Shown here one piece after another: positions 25,481-33,999 of a stretch of 37,296 bases of DNA; the stretch's first letter is position 1, and the number at the start of each line of letters is the position of its first letter. The DNA is taken from NCBI GenBank assembly GCA_021782995.1, contig JAJXUI010000030.1, positions 1 to 37,296 on the forward strand. Direction: 5' to 3'. The notes below the pieces were generated by a model that worked only from the letters and a program-made list of their open reading frames with translations, had not been told where the DNA came from and ran no database searches. The stretch comes from Pseudomonadota bacterium. GTDB lineage: Bacteria > Pseudomonadota > Gammaproteobacteria > Burkholderiales > Gallionellaceae. The position numbers and the translations under genes were made by a program.

Positions 25481-26245
25481 ATGACTAACAACTCATACCA
25501 CAGCCTCAGCAAAGTCCCGCAGGTCACGCTGATTTTCTGGATCATCAAGATTGCCGCGACCACGCTGGGCGAGACAGCCGGTGATGCAGTTTCCATGTCG
25601 ATGCAGCTTGGCTACCTGCTCGGCACGGTGATTTTCGCCGCCATCTTTTTCATTGCCGTTGCTGCACAGATACGCGCCAAACAGTTTCATCCCTTTGTGT
25701 ACTGGCTGACCATCATCGCCACCACCACCGTCGGCACGACACTGGCGGACTTTGCCGACCGCTCGCTGGGCATCGGCTATGCCGGCGGCAGTGCCTTGCT
25801 GCTTGCCCTGTTGCTGGCCATGCTGGCCGTCTGGTACAAGACGCTGGGCTCGGTTGCGGTGGATGATGTCAGCACGCCGCCGCAGGAAATGTTCTACTGG
25901 ATCACCATCATGTTTTCGCAAACGCTGGGCACGGCCCTGGGTGACTGGACGGCCGATACCGCCGGGCTGGGGTATGCCGGTGGTGCCATGCTGTTTGGCG
26001 CGCTGCTGCTGGCGGTGATTGCCGCTTACCTGTGGAGCAAGGTTCCGCATGTACTCTTGTTCTGGCTGGCCTTCATCCTCACACGCCCCCTGGGCGCTGT
26101 GGTGGGCGACCTGCTGGACAAGCCGCTGAGCAGTGGCGGATTTGCCTTGAGCCGCTACGCTGCATCACTGGCGCTGCTTGCCTTCATGATTGCCTGCATC
26201 CTGCTGTTCCCGCAGCGGGCGGGACAAGCCAAAAATCCAGCGTAG
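25481..26245 (+). CDS. Four-repeat membrane protein of COG4705 type
   Basis: A 254-residue polytopic membrane protein with about eight helices built from four similar units. Each unit pairs a helix containing TLG/TVG and an acidic GD/AD turn with a GYAGG- or SGG-type turn: IAATTLGETAGD, IATTTVGTTLADFAD, MFSQTLGTALGDWTAD, ILTRPLGAVVGDLLD. The repeats at residues 72-104 and 136-168 are nearly identical in pattern. This fits the uncharacterised membrane protein family COG4705, sometimes listed as a membrane-anchored protein linked to metal tolerance, but function is unknown. The conserved acidic residues in the helices suggest ion binding. The gene ends 22 bp before the P-type ATPase gene and is probably in an operon with it. 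Confidence 0.82.
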   Translation: MTNNSYHSLSKVPQVTLIFWIIKIAATTLGETAGDAVSMSMQLGYLLGTVIFAAIFFIAVAAQIRAKQFHPFVYWLTIIATTTVGTTLADFADRSLGIGYAGGSALLLALLLAMLAVWYKTLGSVAVDDVSTPPQEMFYWITIMFSQTLGTALGDWTADTAGLGYAGGAMLFGALLLAVIAAYLWSKVPHVLLFWLAFILTRPLGAVVGDLLDKPLSSGGFALSRYAASLALLAFMIACILLFPQRAGQAKNPA

Positions 26246-26267
26246 CCATATTCAGGGTGAAGCCAAC

Positions 26268-28691
26268 ATGAACAACCATCACGACCTGCCACCCGATGCC
26301 GTCAGCCCTGACATACCCGACACCCCCCCGGAGCGCGGCCTGACCCGGCAGCAGGCTGCCGAACTGCTGGCGACACATGGCTACAACGAAGTGCTGGAAG
26401 AAAAGCCGCACCCGCTGCGCCTGTTCCTGAAAAAATTCTGGGGCATTTCGGCGTGGATGCTGGAACTGATCATGCTGCTGTCGCTGCTGCTGCACAAGTA
26501 TGAGGATTTCTATGTGGTCAGCGTGCTGCTGGTCATCAATGCGGTGCTCGGCTTCCTGCAGGAGCAGCGTGCCGCCGGCGCGGTGGAAGCGCTGCGCCAG
26601 CGCCTGCAGGTGAATGCGCGCGTGTTGCGCGATGCGCTATGGCATAACCTGCCGGCACGCGAGCTGGTGCCGGGCGACATCATCCGCCTGCGCGCCGGCG
26701 ACATCATCCCCGCCGATGTGAAGCTGCTGCAGGGCAGCTTGCGCATCGACCAGTCTGCGCTGACCGGAGAGTCGGCCGATGTCGGCAAGGAGGCCGCGTC
26801 CATGCTGTCTTCAGGCTCACTGGTCAGGCATGGCGAAGGCACGGCGGTAGTGATCCTGACCGGCAGCCGCACGTATTTCGGCCGCACCACGCAGCTGGTG
26901 CAAAGCGCGCATCCCAAGCTGCATATCGAAGCGGTGGTGAGCCGCCTTGTGCGCTGGATGTTCCTGATCGTCAGCCTGCTGTTGATCATGGTGTTGCTGC
27001 TGTCGCAGTTGCGCCACTTGCCGCTGCTGGATTTGCTGCCGCTCTTGCTGGTGCTGCTGATGAGCGCGGTGCCGGTGGCACTGCCGGTGATGTTCACCGT
27101 GAGCATGGCGATCGGTGCACGCGAACTGGCCAGGCGCGGCGTGCTGGTGACCCGCCTCAGCGCGATCGAGGATGCGGCGACGATGGATGTGCTGTGCACG
27201 GACAAGACCGGCACCATCACGCAGAACAGGCTGGCGCTGAGCAGCCTGTTTCCACTTGCACCTGCCGATGCAGCAACGGTGCTGCATGCCGCCGCGCTGG
27301 CATCACAGGCCTCCAACCAGGACCCGATCGATCTCGCCGTGCTCGACGCGGCACGCGAGCAGGATGTTATTGCGCATTATCCGCCGGCCACGCCAGTTGC
27401 CTTTACCCCGTTTGATGCCGCGTCTCGCCATACCGAAGCACTGGTGGAGATCGCAGGCAAGCAGATGCGCTATTTGAAGGGGGCCGTACACAGCCTGGCC
27501 GTGCTTTGCAAACTGGACGCGGTAACGATGGCTCAGCTGGAGGCGGAGATGCAGCGCAATGCCCGGCAAGGTTATCGCACGCTGGCAGTGGCCAGCGGCG
27601 ATGCATCTGGCCCACTGCAGATGCTGGGGCTGCTCAGCTTCTCCGACCCGCCGCGCGCCGATGCCGCGCAGCTCATCGCAAAACTGCAACAGCTGGGCAT
27701 ACGCGTGAAGATGCTGACCGGTGATGCGCTGGCAGTCGCCAGCGAAGTGGCTAGACGGGTCGGTCTGGCCGACATCCGCCCGGTCGCCGAGTTGAAAGCA
27801 GGCATTGCAGACCACAGCCCTGCAACGATCCTGCAGGCGACCGGTGGATTTGCCGAAGTTTTTCCGGAAGACAAATATCTGGTGATGCAGCAACTGCAGG
27901 CGGCGGGGCATGTCAGCGGCATGACCGGCGATGGCGTGAATGATGCCCCGGCCTTGCGCCAGGCCGAAGTCGGCATCGCGGTGAGTAACGCCACCGATGT
28001 GGCGCGCGCAGCGGCCAGCGTGGTGCTGACCGATCCCGGGCTGACCAATATCGTGTCGCTGGTGGAACATGGTCGCGTCATCTACCAGCGCATCCTGACC
28101 TGGATCATCAACAAGATCAGCCGCACGATCCTCAAGGCCGGCTTCGTGTCGGTGGCCTTTGTCATCACCGGCAAATTCGTGGTGTCTGCATTTGCCATGC
28201 TGTTGCTGGTGTTCATGACCGATTTCGCGAAGATCTCGCTGTCCACCGACCAGGCACGCGCATCACAACAACCGGAAAGCTGGAACATCGGCGGGCATGT
28301 GATTGTTGCCGCGATACTGGGCATCGCAATGGTGCTGGAAGCGCTCGCCTTGCTGGCGCTTGAATGGCAGCCCCTGCATCTCGCTACCAATGATAACAAT
28401 CTGTTTACATTAAGCTTTCTGACACTGCTGTTTATGGCGGCTTTTTCCATCCTGTCCGCACGGGAACGCGGGCATTTCTGGGCGTCGCGCCCAGGGCGGG
28501 TGTTGTCGCTGGCGTTGCTGGCGGATATCCTCATTGGAACCCTGCTGACCTATAGCGGGCTGCGTGACCTGCAGCCGCTGCCAACTGTACATCTGTTTTA
28601 TGTGTTCTGCTATGCGATATTTGCGTGCCTGCTGGTGAATGACACGCTCAAGGTTTTCCTGCTGCGCAAACTGGCTGCCCGCGGCAGCTGA
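26268..28691 (+). CDS. Plasma-membrane-type H+-ATPase (P-type, IIIA)
   Basis: An 807-residue P-type pump. The phosphorylated aspartate is D312 in CTDKTGT, the A-domain loop is TGES (166-169) and the hinge is TGDGVNDAP from residue 553. The N-terminal cation-ATPase domain runs into FLKKFWGISAWMLELIMLLS, which resembles the first transmembrane hairpin of fungal and plant proton pumps. The length of about 800 residues, lack of metal-binding CxxC motifs and lack of long insertions also favour type IIIA over Cu, Zn or Ca pumps. It should export H+ at ATP cost, in acid or ion homeostasis. ATG 26268 has AGGGTGA upstream. The four-repeat membrane protein upstream may be a partner. Confidence 0.88.
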   Translation: MNNHHDLPPDAVSPDIPDTPPERGLTRQQAAELLATHGYNEVLEEKPHPLRLFLKKFWGISAWMLELIMLLSLLLHKYEDFYVVSVLLVINAVLGFLQEQRAAGAVEALRQRLQVNARVLRDALWHNLPARELVPGDIIRLRAGDIIPADVKLLQGSLRIDQSALTGESADVGKEAASMLSSGSLVRHGEGTAVVILTGSRTYFGRTTQLVQSAHPKLHIEAVVSRLVRWMFLIVSLLLIMVLLLSQLRHLPLLDLLPLLLVLLMSAVPVALPVMFTVSMAIGARELARRGVLVTRLSAIEDAATMDVLCTDKTGTITQNRLALSSLFPLAPADAATVLHAAALASQASNQDPIDLAVLDAAREQDVIAHYPPATPVAFTPFDAASRHTEALVEIAGKQMRYLKGAVHSLAVLCKLDAVTMAQLEAEMQRNARQGYRTLAVASGDASGPLQMLGLLSFSDPPRADAAQLIAKLQQLGIRVKMLTGDALAVASEVARRVGLADIRPVAELKAGIADHSPATILQATGGFAEVFPEDKYLVMQQLQAAGHVSGMTGDGVNDAPALRQAEVGIAVSNATDVARAAASVVLTDPGLTNIVSLVEHGRVIYQRILTWIINKISRTILKAGFVSVAFVITGKFVVSAFAMLLLVFMTDFAKISLSTDQARASQQPESWNIGGHVIVAAILGIAMVLEALALLALEWQPLHLATNDNNLFTLSFLTLLFMAAFSILSARERGHFWASRPGRVLSLALLADILIGTLLTYSGLRDLQPLPTVHLFYVFCYAIFACLLVNDTLKVFLLRKLAARGS

Positions 28692-28695
28692 CTGA

Positions 28696-28733
28696 CATGG
28701 CCACTGCTTTCATCAAGGCAGCTGCCGGCCATG
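28696..28733. terminator. Hairpin in convergent gap, likely two-way terminator
   Basis: CATGGCC (28696-28702) pairs with GGCCATG (28727-28733), and CTGC/GCAG can pair inside. The stem fills the 43-bp gap between the stop codons of the ATPase and the convergent CNNM gene. No long T-run follows on either strand, so efficiency is uncertain. Confidence 0.45.
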
Positions 28734-28734
28734 C

Positions 28735-30024
28735 TCAATCATTCCGCACTGACTGGGTGAATGGTTCTATCCTGATCTTCGCCACTTTCACCACGCGATC
28801 CTGGGTCTGGATGATTTCGATCGGATAGCCACTGATCTTGACACTGGTGCCCGCTTCCGGAATGTCCTGCAAATGATCGAGAATGATGCCGTTCAGGGTT
28901 TTTGCGCCATCCAGCGGAAAGTTCAGGTTGAGCTTGCGGTTGAGGTCGCGCAGCAGGGTGCCGCCCTCGACAAAGATGCTGCCATCCATCTGCCGCATGA
29001 ACTTGCCGGTGCGCGAAGGCGATTCGGTGGTGAAATCGCCGACGATTTCTTCAAGGATGTTTTCCAGCGTCACCAGCCCGAGCAGGTCTCCATATTCATC
29101 CACCACCAGGCCCAGGCGCATGTTGCGCTGCTGGAACTGGTGCAGTTGCGTGAGCAGCGTGGTGTCGGATGGCGTGAAGTAGGCTTGCAGCAACAGCTCG
29201 CGCAGGTCGTCACTTTCAAATTTTTCACGCTGCAGCAAGCCCAGCGCACGCCGCACATGCAGGATGCCGATGATGTTGTCGAGCTCGTTTTCGTACACCG
29301 GCAGCAGGGTATGGTGGCAGGTTGCCAGCTGCTCGCGCAATACCGCGGGTGTTTCACCGATGTTCAATGCCTCGATCTGGTTGCGCGGAATCATCACGTC
29401 ATTCACCGCAATGCGCTCGATATCGACCAGGTTCAGCAGCATCTTCTGGTGCTGGCTGGGCAGGAAATGCTCGCCCTCCAGCACCAGCATGCGCACTTCA
29501 TCCAGGCTGACCTTCTGCTTGCTCTGGTCTGCCTGGATCTTGATGCGCAGCAGCCACAGCACGCCGCGCACGATGGCGGTGGCTATCGACACCACCGGAT
29601 ACACCAGCTTGTTGAGCGGCACCAGGATGTAGCTGGCAAACAGCGCGATGCGCTCCGGATGGCTGGCCGCAATGATCTTGGGCATGATTTCGCTGAACAC
29701 CAGCAGGATGAGGGAGATGCCGACCGTCCCCGCCAGCAGTGACCAGTCATTGCTGCCGAACAGGCGCAACATGATCAGCCCGGTAAGCGATGCGGCGGCG
29801 GCATTCAGCAGGGTGTTGCCGAACAGGATGGACCCAAGCAGGCGGTCGGTGTGCTTGAGCAGTTTTGCCGTCAGCTTTGCGCTTTTGCTGCCTTTGCGCA
29901 CCAGGTGATTGAGGCGGATGCGGTTGAGCGCCATCATGCCTGTTTCCGAAGCGGAGAAAAATGCGGAGAGTATCAGGATGACAACGAGGGCCAGCAGCAA
30001 TGAGCCCAGCGATATATTGTCCAA
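28735..30024 (-). CDS. CNNM/CorC-type protein (DUF21, CBS pair, CorC_HlyC)
   Basis: A 429-residue membrane protein. The DUF21 domain (about residues 1-180) has a start typical of the family (LILSAFFSASETGMMALN) and a conserved acidic helix (VFSEIMPKIIAA). Two CBS domains follow at about residues 205-325, then a CorC_HlyC domain to the end. Relatives include YfjD and the CNNM Mg2+ transporters and are linked to magnesium or cobalt efflux. The start codon is TTG at 30024: no ATG fits, and the N-terminus then aligns with the family. It points toward the ATPase gene on the opposite strand. Annotation as haemolysin would be misleading. Confidence 0.9.
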   Translation of the reverse strand: MDNISLGSLLLALVVILILSAFFSASETGMMALNRIRLNHLVRKGSKSAKLTAKLLKHTDRLLGSILFGNTLLNAAAASLTGLIMLRLFGSNDWSLLAGTVGISLILLVFSEIMPKIIAASHPERIALFASYILVPLNKLVYPVVSIATAIVRGVLWLLRIKIQADQSKQKVSLDEVRMLVLEGEHFLPSQHQKMLLNLVDIERIAVNDVMIPRNQIEALNIGETPAVLREQLATCHHTLLPVYENELDNIIGILHVRRALGLLQREKFESDDLRELLLQAYFTPSDTTLLTQLHQFQQRNMRLGLVVDEYGDLLGLVTLENILEEIVGDFTTESPSRTGKFMRQMDGSIFVEGGTLLRDLNRKLNLNFPLDGAKTLNGIILDHLQDIPEAGTSVKISGYPIEIIQTQDRVVKVAKIRIEPFTQSVRND

Positions 30025-30106
30025 AACGGGATGCCTGTTTTACGGGAAGCCTCAAGTATCGGATAGCACTATTGCACTGTCAAGGCAGCACAATCACAGG
30101 TTCTAT

Positions 30107-31288
30107 TCAGGTCGGGCCCGGGCGGAAGAACGTGAGCCGGTTTTTACCCGCGGCTTTGGCGTGATACATGGCCTTGTCCGCATTGGCAATCAGTGTGGCC
30201 GCATCATTGCCATCGGCAGGGTAAACGGCGATGCCGATGCTGCAACCTATCACGTATTCCATGTCGCCAACCCGGATCGGCGTTTGCATTGCCGTGATGA
30301 TCTTCAGCGCCAGTGCATGGGCATCACTCTCGCCCTGCAGATCATTCAGCAGCAGGATGAATTCATCCCCACCCATGCGTGCCAGTGTATCCACGGACCG
30401 CACCAGGCCACTCAAGCGGTCTGCAACCATTTGCAGGAGCGCATCCCCGCCTTCATGGCCGAGTGTGTCATTCACCTGTTTGAATCCATCGAGATCCATA
30501 TAAAAAATTGCCAATTGGCGCTCATGCCGCTGCGCCTGGCGCATGGATTGTGCAATACGGTCTTTCAGCAGGACACGGTTCGGCAAACCCGTGAGATGAT
30601 CGAAGTGCGCCATGCGCCAGATCGTTTCTTCAATCTGCTTGCTGACCGTGATATCGCGCGTCACGCCAACAATGCGCAGGGCTCTGCCTGCGGCATCACG
30701 AGACACCGCCTTGCCATGCCCCGCCACCCAGACCATGCTGCCGTTGTGCGCCCTGATGCGGTATTCAGCCCTGTACTCCTGCAGCCTGCCATCGATATGG
30801 GCGCGCAGGATGCCAAGCACCCTGTCGCGGTCTTCCGGACTCAGCAGCTTTTCCCAGTCATGCAGGAAATGCGGCCTGTCTCCGTCATCGGCGTAACCCA
30901 GTATGCCGCCCCACCCGTTGTCGAAATTCAGCCTGCCGGACATGACATCCAGGTCCCAGGTACCCTCGTTCGCCCCGGATAGCGCAAGCTTCATGCGCTC
31001 CTCGCTCTCCCTGAGTTTCATCGCGTTATCCCGGCTTGAGCTGGTAATGCGGCTGATGGCCCGCATCAGCAAATATCCAAGGAGCGAACATAACAGTATG
31101 AACGTGGATGCCACCCAGAAGATCAGCGCATGCGCATTCTCGGCCACTGCAGCCGGGCAGGCCGAATCTGCAGCGCTGAGATGGCCGTCTATATAGGCAG
31201 CCGCAAACAGCGCCATGATATCGACCAGCAGCACGCCAACTGCGATCAGGAGGTTGATGAACGGCTTTTCGTTTACAGCGGAATCCAA
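30107..31288 (-). CDS. Membrane PAS-GGDEF diguanylate cyclase
   Basis: A 393-residue protein. Two N-terminal helices (about residues 12-32 and 51-73) flank a short periplasmic loop with one cysteine. A PAS domain with PAC end covers about residues 90-215 and the GGDEF domain about 225-388. The active site is intact: GGDEF at 306-310, with an allosteric I-site R297-S-V-D300 five residues before it. It should make cyclic di-GMP from GTP and be feedback-inhibited. Start is TTG 31288, backed by GGAG seven bases upstream. No EAL domain follows. The signal sensed by PAS is unknown. The chemoreceptor nearby suggests motility control, but they are separate transcription units. Confidence 0.93.
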   Translation of the reverse strand: MDSAVNEKPFINLLIAVGVLLVDIMALFAAAYIDGHLSAADSACPAAVAENAHALIFWVASTFILLCSLLGYLLMRAISRITSSSRDNAMKLRESEERMKLALSGANEGTWDLDVMSGRLNFDNGWGGILGYADDGDRPHFLHDWEKLLSPEDRDRVLGILRAHIDGRLQEYRAEYRIRAHNGSMVWVAGHGKAVSRDAAGRALRIVGVTRDITVSKQIEETIWRMAHFDHLTGLPNRVLLKDRIAQSMRQAQRHERQLAIFYMDLDGFKQVNDTLGHEGGDALLQMVADRLSGLVRSVDTLARMGGDEFILLLNDLQGESDAHALALKIITAMQTPIRVGDMEYVIGCSIGIAVYPADGNDAATLIANADKAMYHAKAAGKNRLTFFRPGPT

Positions 31289-31335
31289 TGCTTGCTCCAG
31301 CGAATATCCTGTCTTCCTACTCGTCGCAAGCCGTG

Positions 31336-31362
31336 CAGAAAACCGGCAAGGCTCCTTGCCGG
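31336..31362 (-). terminator. Rho-independent terminator after the lgt-linked gene
   Basis: On the minus strand CCGGCAAGG-AG-CCTTGCCGG forms a perfect 9-bp stem followed directly by TTTTCTG. It lies 72 bp after the stop of the 185-residue protein gene (31435) and before the diguanylate cyclase start. It should end the lgt transcript. Confidence 0.75.
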
Positions 31363-31404
31363 CAAAAGCTGTCGATTTTGTACATGCTGGTGTTTAACAG
31401 GCGC

Positions 31405-31421
31405 TCCCGGTCAAGCCGGGA
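31405..31421 (-). other. Second hairpin after the 185-residue protein
   Basis: TCCCGG-N5-CCGGGA makes a 6-bp stem just 14 bases after the stop codon at 31435. No T-run follows it, so it probably acts together with the stronger terminator further along. Confidence 0.4.
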
Positions 31422-31434
31422 ACAGGGTTGAAGT

Positions 31435-31992
31435 TTATTTGTTCAGGTTCGCGAGGTAAATCTGCTGGCAATCCGCCTTGGCAGTCTGCATCAGGCTGTC
31501 AGCCTGTGCCAGCGCCGAATCCGGGATGATGAATTTTTCATGATTTCCATTTTTTTCCTTCCTGGCTTTTTCCTGGTCAAGTTTTGCATTTTTCAGCTTG
31601 ACCTGTTCTGCCACCACCTTGATGTATTTTTCCTTGTCCTGTTCGGCGACTTCCAGGCAATGCGTCAGGCTGGCCTGCAGCATTTGCCGGTATTTTTCCT
31701 CATCCTGGCTGCGACGTTTCATTTCGGCACGCGAGGTCTTGATGCTGTCATTGATGAACTGGCTGGTGATCAGCTCGATTTCATTCATGAAATCGAGCCG
31801 CAGCCACATCCAGCCTGCAATAAAGATGAAGATGGCTGCAGTGACGTATTTCACCGTGTTCCACGGAATGGAGATTTGGAACGACTGGCTGGAAGCAGAC
31901 GGATGGCTGATTACGCGTTCATTGCCCTTCCTGCGCAGGTGTTCCGTGCGCGGATGGTTTGCATCTTCGATCGCCTGCTTGATACGTTCCAT
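31435..31992 (-). CDS. Single-pass coiled-coil membrane protein, unknown
   Basis: A 185-residue protein that I do not recognise. A basic cytoplasmic start of about 45 residues leads to one membrane helix (VKYVTAAIFIFIAGWMWLRL, about residues 48-67). A long K/E/Q-rich helix follows at about 85-145 that should form a coiled coil, with two cysteines in the distal part (THCLEV and ADCQQIY). ATG 31992 has AAGGGGATG upstream at six bases. The gene follows lgt by 31 bp on the same strand, so they share a transcript, and a strong terminator comes after. A structural or stator-like envelope role is possible but only a guess. Confidence 0.78.
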   Translation of the reverse strand: MERIKQAIEDANHPRTEHLRRKGNERVISHPSASSQSFQISIPWNTVKYVTAAIFIFIAGWMWLRLDFMNEIELITSQFINDSIKTSRAEMKRRSQDEEKYRQMLQASLTHCLEVAEQDKEKYIKVVAEQVKLKNAKLDQEKARKEKNGNHEKFIIPDSALAQADSLMQTAKADCQQIYLANLNK

Positions 31993-32023
31993 CTACATCC
32001 CCTTGCATCAGACCCGATGCTCG

Positions 32024-32818
32024 TTATCTGTTTTTGTTTTTTCGCCGGACCGCCCATAGCATCATGACGATCCCTGCTGCAACCATCGGCAGGCTCAGCC
32101 ACTGCCCCATGCTGACGCCGAATGTCATCAGGCCGAATATGCCATCATCCGGTGTCCTGGCAAATTCGCCGATAAAGCGGAAAGCGCCATAACCGATCAG
32201 GAACAGGCCGGACACCGCCCCCATCGGCCGTGGCTTGCGCGAATACAGCCACAGGATGACGAACAGCGCCAGGCCTTCCATCGCAAACTCGTACAGCTGG
32301 GAGGGATGCCTGGGCACATTATCCACATTGGGGAAAACCATTCCCCACGGCAGGTCTGTCGGTTTCCCCCACAACTCGGCATTGATGAAGTTGCCGATAC
32401 GTCCCGCGCCCAGCCCCAACGGTACCAGCGGCGCGATAAAGTCCATCAGTTCCAGCCACACGATCCTGCGCTGGCGCGCAAAGATCGCCATTGCCACCAT
32501 TACGCCGATGAACCCGCCATGGAACGACATGCCGCCATTCCACACCGCAAAAATCTGCAAGGGTTCCGAGAAGTAATATCCCGGCTGGTAAAACAGCACC
32601 TCCCCCAGCCTGCCACCGATCACCACCCCCAGCACGCCGTAAAACAACAGGTCGTCCATCAGCGACTCAGGCCATCCCTCCCGGTTCAGCTTGCGCAGGC
32701 GGTATTTGCCCAGCCACAGGAACAGCACGAAGCCAACCAGGTACATCAGGCCGTACCAGTGCACTGCAAGCGGGCCTAGGTGTATGGCAACGGGGTCGAT
32801 TTGCGGGTGTATCAGCAT
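32024..32818 (-). CDS. lgt: Prolipoprotein diacylglyceryl transferase
   Basis: A 264-residue inner-membrane enzyme with about seven helices. It transfers diacylglycerol from phosphatidylglycerol to the lipobox cysteine of prelipoproteins, the first step of lipoprotein maturation. Signatures are GGMSFHGG (periplasmic histidine region), the Lgt motif [13 protein letters not shown], and HPSQLYE near residue 185. The catalytic arginines lie in GRIGNF and in the RFIGEFAR segment. Length equals the family norm. The ATG at 32818 has a weak ribosome site inside a large inverted repeat (see 32819-32859), so translation may be structure-controlled. Confidence 0.96.
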   Translation of the reverse strand: MLIHPQIDPVAIHLGPLAVHWYGLMYLVGFVLFLWLGKYRLRKLNREGWPESLMDDLLFYGVLGVVIGGRLGEVLFYQPGYYFSEPLQIFAVWNGGMSFHGGFIGVMVAMAIFARQRRIVWLELMDFIAPLVPLGLGAGRIGNFINAELWGKPTDLPWGMVFPNVDNVPRHPSQLYEFAMEGLALFVILWLYSRKPRPMGAVSGLFLIGYGAFRFIGEFARTPDDGIFGLMTFGVSMGQWLSLPMVAAGIVMMLWAVRRKNKNR

Positions 32819-32876
32819 ATGCGTAATTCTTTCAGTCTATGAAATTACAAATTACGCATCCTATAACCGATGCGTA
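32819..32876. promoter_or_regulatory. Three ATGCGTA half-sites between lgt and rlmJ
   Basis: ATGCGTAATT at 32819-32828 and its exact complement AATTACGCAT at 32850-32859 form a 10-bp inverted repeat with a 21-base spacer. A third ATGCGTA lies at 32870-32876. The repeat touches the lgt start codon, so in the minus-strand transcript it could fold into a hairpin ending at the ATG. It could also be a binding site shared by the divergent genes. Confidence 0.6.
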
Positions 32877-32942
32877 TCAAACCACAAGGCATGGAGCGAT
32901 ATAATGTACTTTTGTCTTATTGCTGCACTATTACAAACAGCC

Positions 32943-33797
32943 ATGCTCAGTTATCGACACGCCTTTCATGCCGGCAACCATGCCGACGTGCTCAAGCACC
33001 TGGTGGAATCCAGGCTGCTCAAATACCTCACGCAGAAGGACAAGCCTTTCTGGTATATCGACACCCATGCCGGTGCAGGTTGCTATGCATTGAGTGAAGG
33101 CTATGCCACGCAGAATGGCGAATTTGAAAGCGGCATCGCCCGTTTGTGGGAAAGGCAGGACATGCCTGCCGCGCTGGCCGATTATGTGGAATTGGTCCGG
33201 CAGATCAATCCGGATGGCAAGCTGAAGCTATACCCAGGCTCACCCCTGCTGGCACTGGAACTGATACGGGAACAGGACAGGCTGCGCCTGTTCGAGCTGC
33301 ATCCGGCTGATTTTGACTTGCTGCAGGATAATTTTGCTGCTTATGGCAGTCGGGTCGTCATGCAGAAATCCAATGGTTTCAGCGCCCTGAAATCCCTGCT
33401 TCCCCCGCCTCCCCGGCGTGCGCTTGTCCTGATCGATCCCCCCTATGAAGAGAAGATCGATTACCAGCGCGTGGTTGAAGGCTTGCAGGAAGGCCTGAAA
33501 CGCTTTTCTACCGGCATTTTTGCGGTATGGTATCCGCAACTGCAACGGATTGAATCCCGTCAACTGCCGGAACAGTTGAAAAAGCTGCCGGTTAAAAGCT
33601 GGCTGCATGTCACACTCAGCGTACATGCCCCTTCAGCAGACGGCTACGGCATGCATGGCAGCGGCATGTTCATCATCAATCCTCCCTGGACTTTGCACGA
33701 TGAACTGGATGAAGCCATGCCCTGGCTGCTCAATGTGCTGGGGCAGGATAATCATGCACGCTACAGGCTGGAACGCGGCGGAGACGCTGCAGATTGA
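32943..33797 (+). CDS. rlmJ: 23S rRNA (adenine-2030-N6) methyltransferase RlmJ
   Basis: A 284-residue enzyme that uses SAM to methylate A2030 of 23S rRNA. I start it at ATG 32943 because the family begins MLSYRHAFHAGNHADVLKH; frames further up would add an unlikely leader. The SAM-binding part contains IDTHAGAGCY, and the catalytic motif IV is D-P-P-Y in LVLIDPPYE. Later parts match the family in order and length. It reads away from lgt, and no clear Shine-Dalgarno sequence is present. It is a housekeeping gene and shows nothing odd. Confidence 0.95.
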   Translation: MLSYRHAFHAGNHADVLKHLVESRLLKYLTQKDKPFWYIDTHAGAGCYALSEGYATQNGEFESGIARLWERQDMPAALADYVELVRQINPDGKLKLYPGSPLLALELIREQDRLRLFELHPADFDLLQDNFAAYGSRVVMQKSNGFSALKSLLPPPPRRALVLIDPPYEEKIDYQRVVEGLQEGLKRFSTGIFAVWYPQLQRIESRQLPEQLKKLPVKSWLHVTLSVHAPSADGYGMHGSGMFIINPPWTLHDELDEAMPWLLNVLGQDNHARYRLERGGDAAD

Positions 33798-33999
33798 ATC
33801 TGGAAATAATATAATATATACATATAGATATAATCTTACAGCAAGCCATGCCGTGACCACTTCTTTCGCAAGAAATGGCCATATCAGCAGACGCCACCCC
33901 AATCCGGACGCGTTTTGCTAAAGTTCAATTCAACCCTGCCGACAATCAGGGTAATTGCTGAATCATCCGCCATCACCCTGATCCAATAAGGAATTCGAT
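33798..33999. other. Gap between rlmJ and chemoreceptor gene
   Basis: The left part is AT-rich, with ATAATATAAT at 33806-33815, similar to blocks at 8426 and 25469. The right part has a sigma-28 promoter (next entry) and an AAGGAA ribosome site before the ATG at 34000. No terminator hairpin is visible after rlmJ. Confidence 0.5.
33919..33945 (+). promoter_or_regulatory. Near-consensus sigma-28 (FliA) promoter for chemoreceptor
   Basis: TAAAGTTC, then exactly 11 bases, then GCCGACAA. The FliA consensus is TAAAGTTT-N11-GCCGATAA, so 14 of 16 fixed bases agree and the spacing is exact. The promoter points toward the chemoreceptor gene 55 bp ahead. I infer that the gene belongs to the late flagellar regulon and that the organism is motile. 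Confidence 0.85.

Noticed and set aside
28735..30024. Haemolysin
   Set aside because: The HlyC/CorC label is historical; DUF21 plus a CBS pair points to ion transport.
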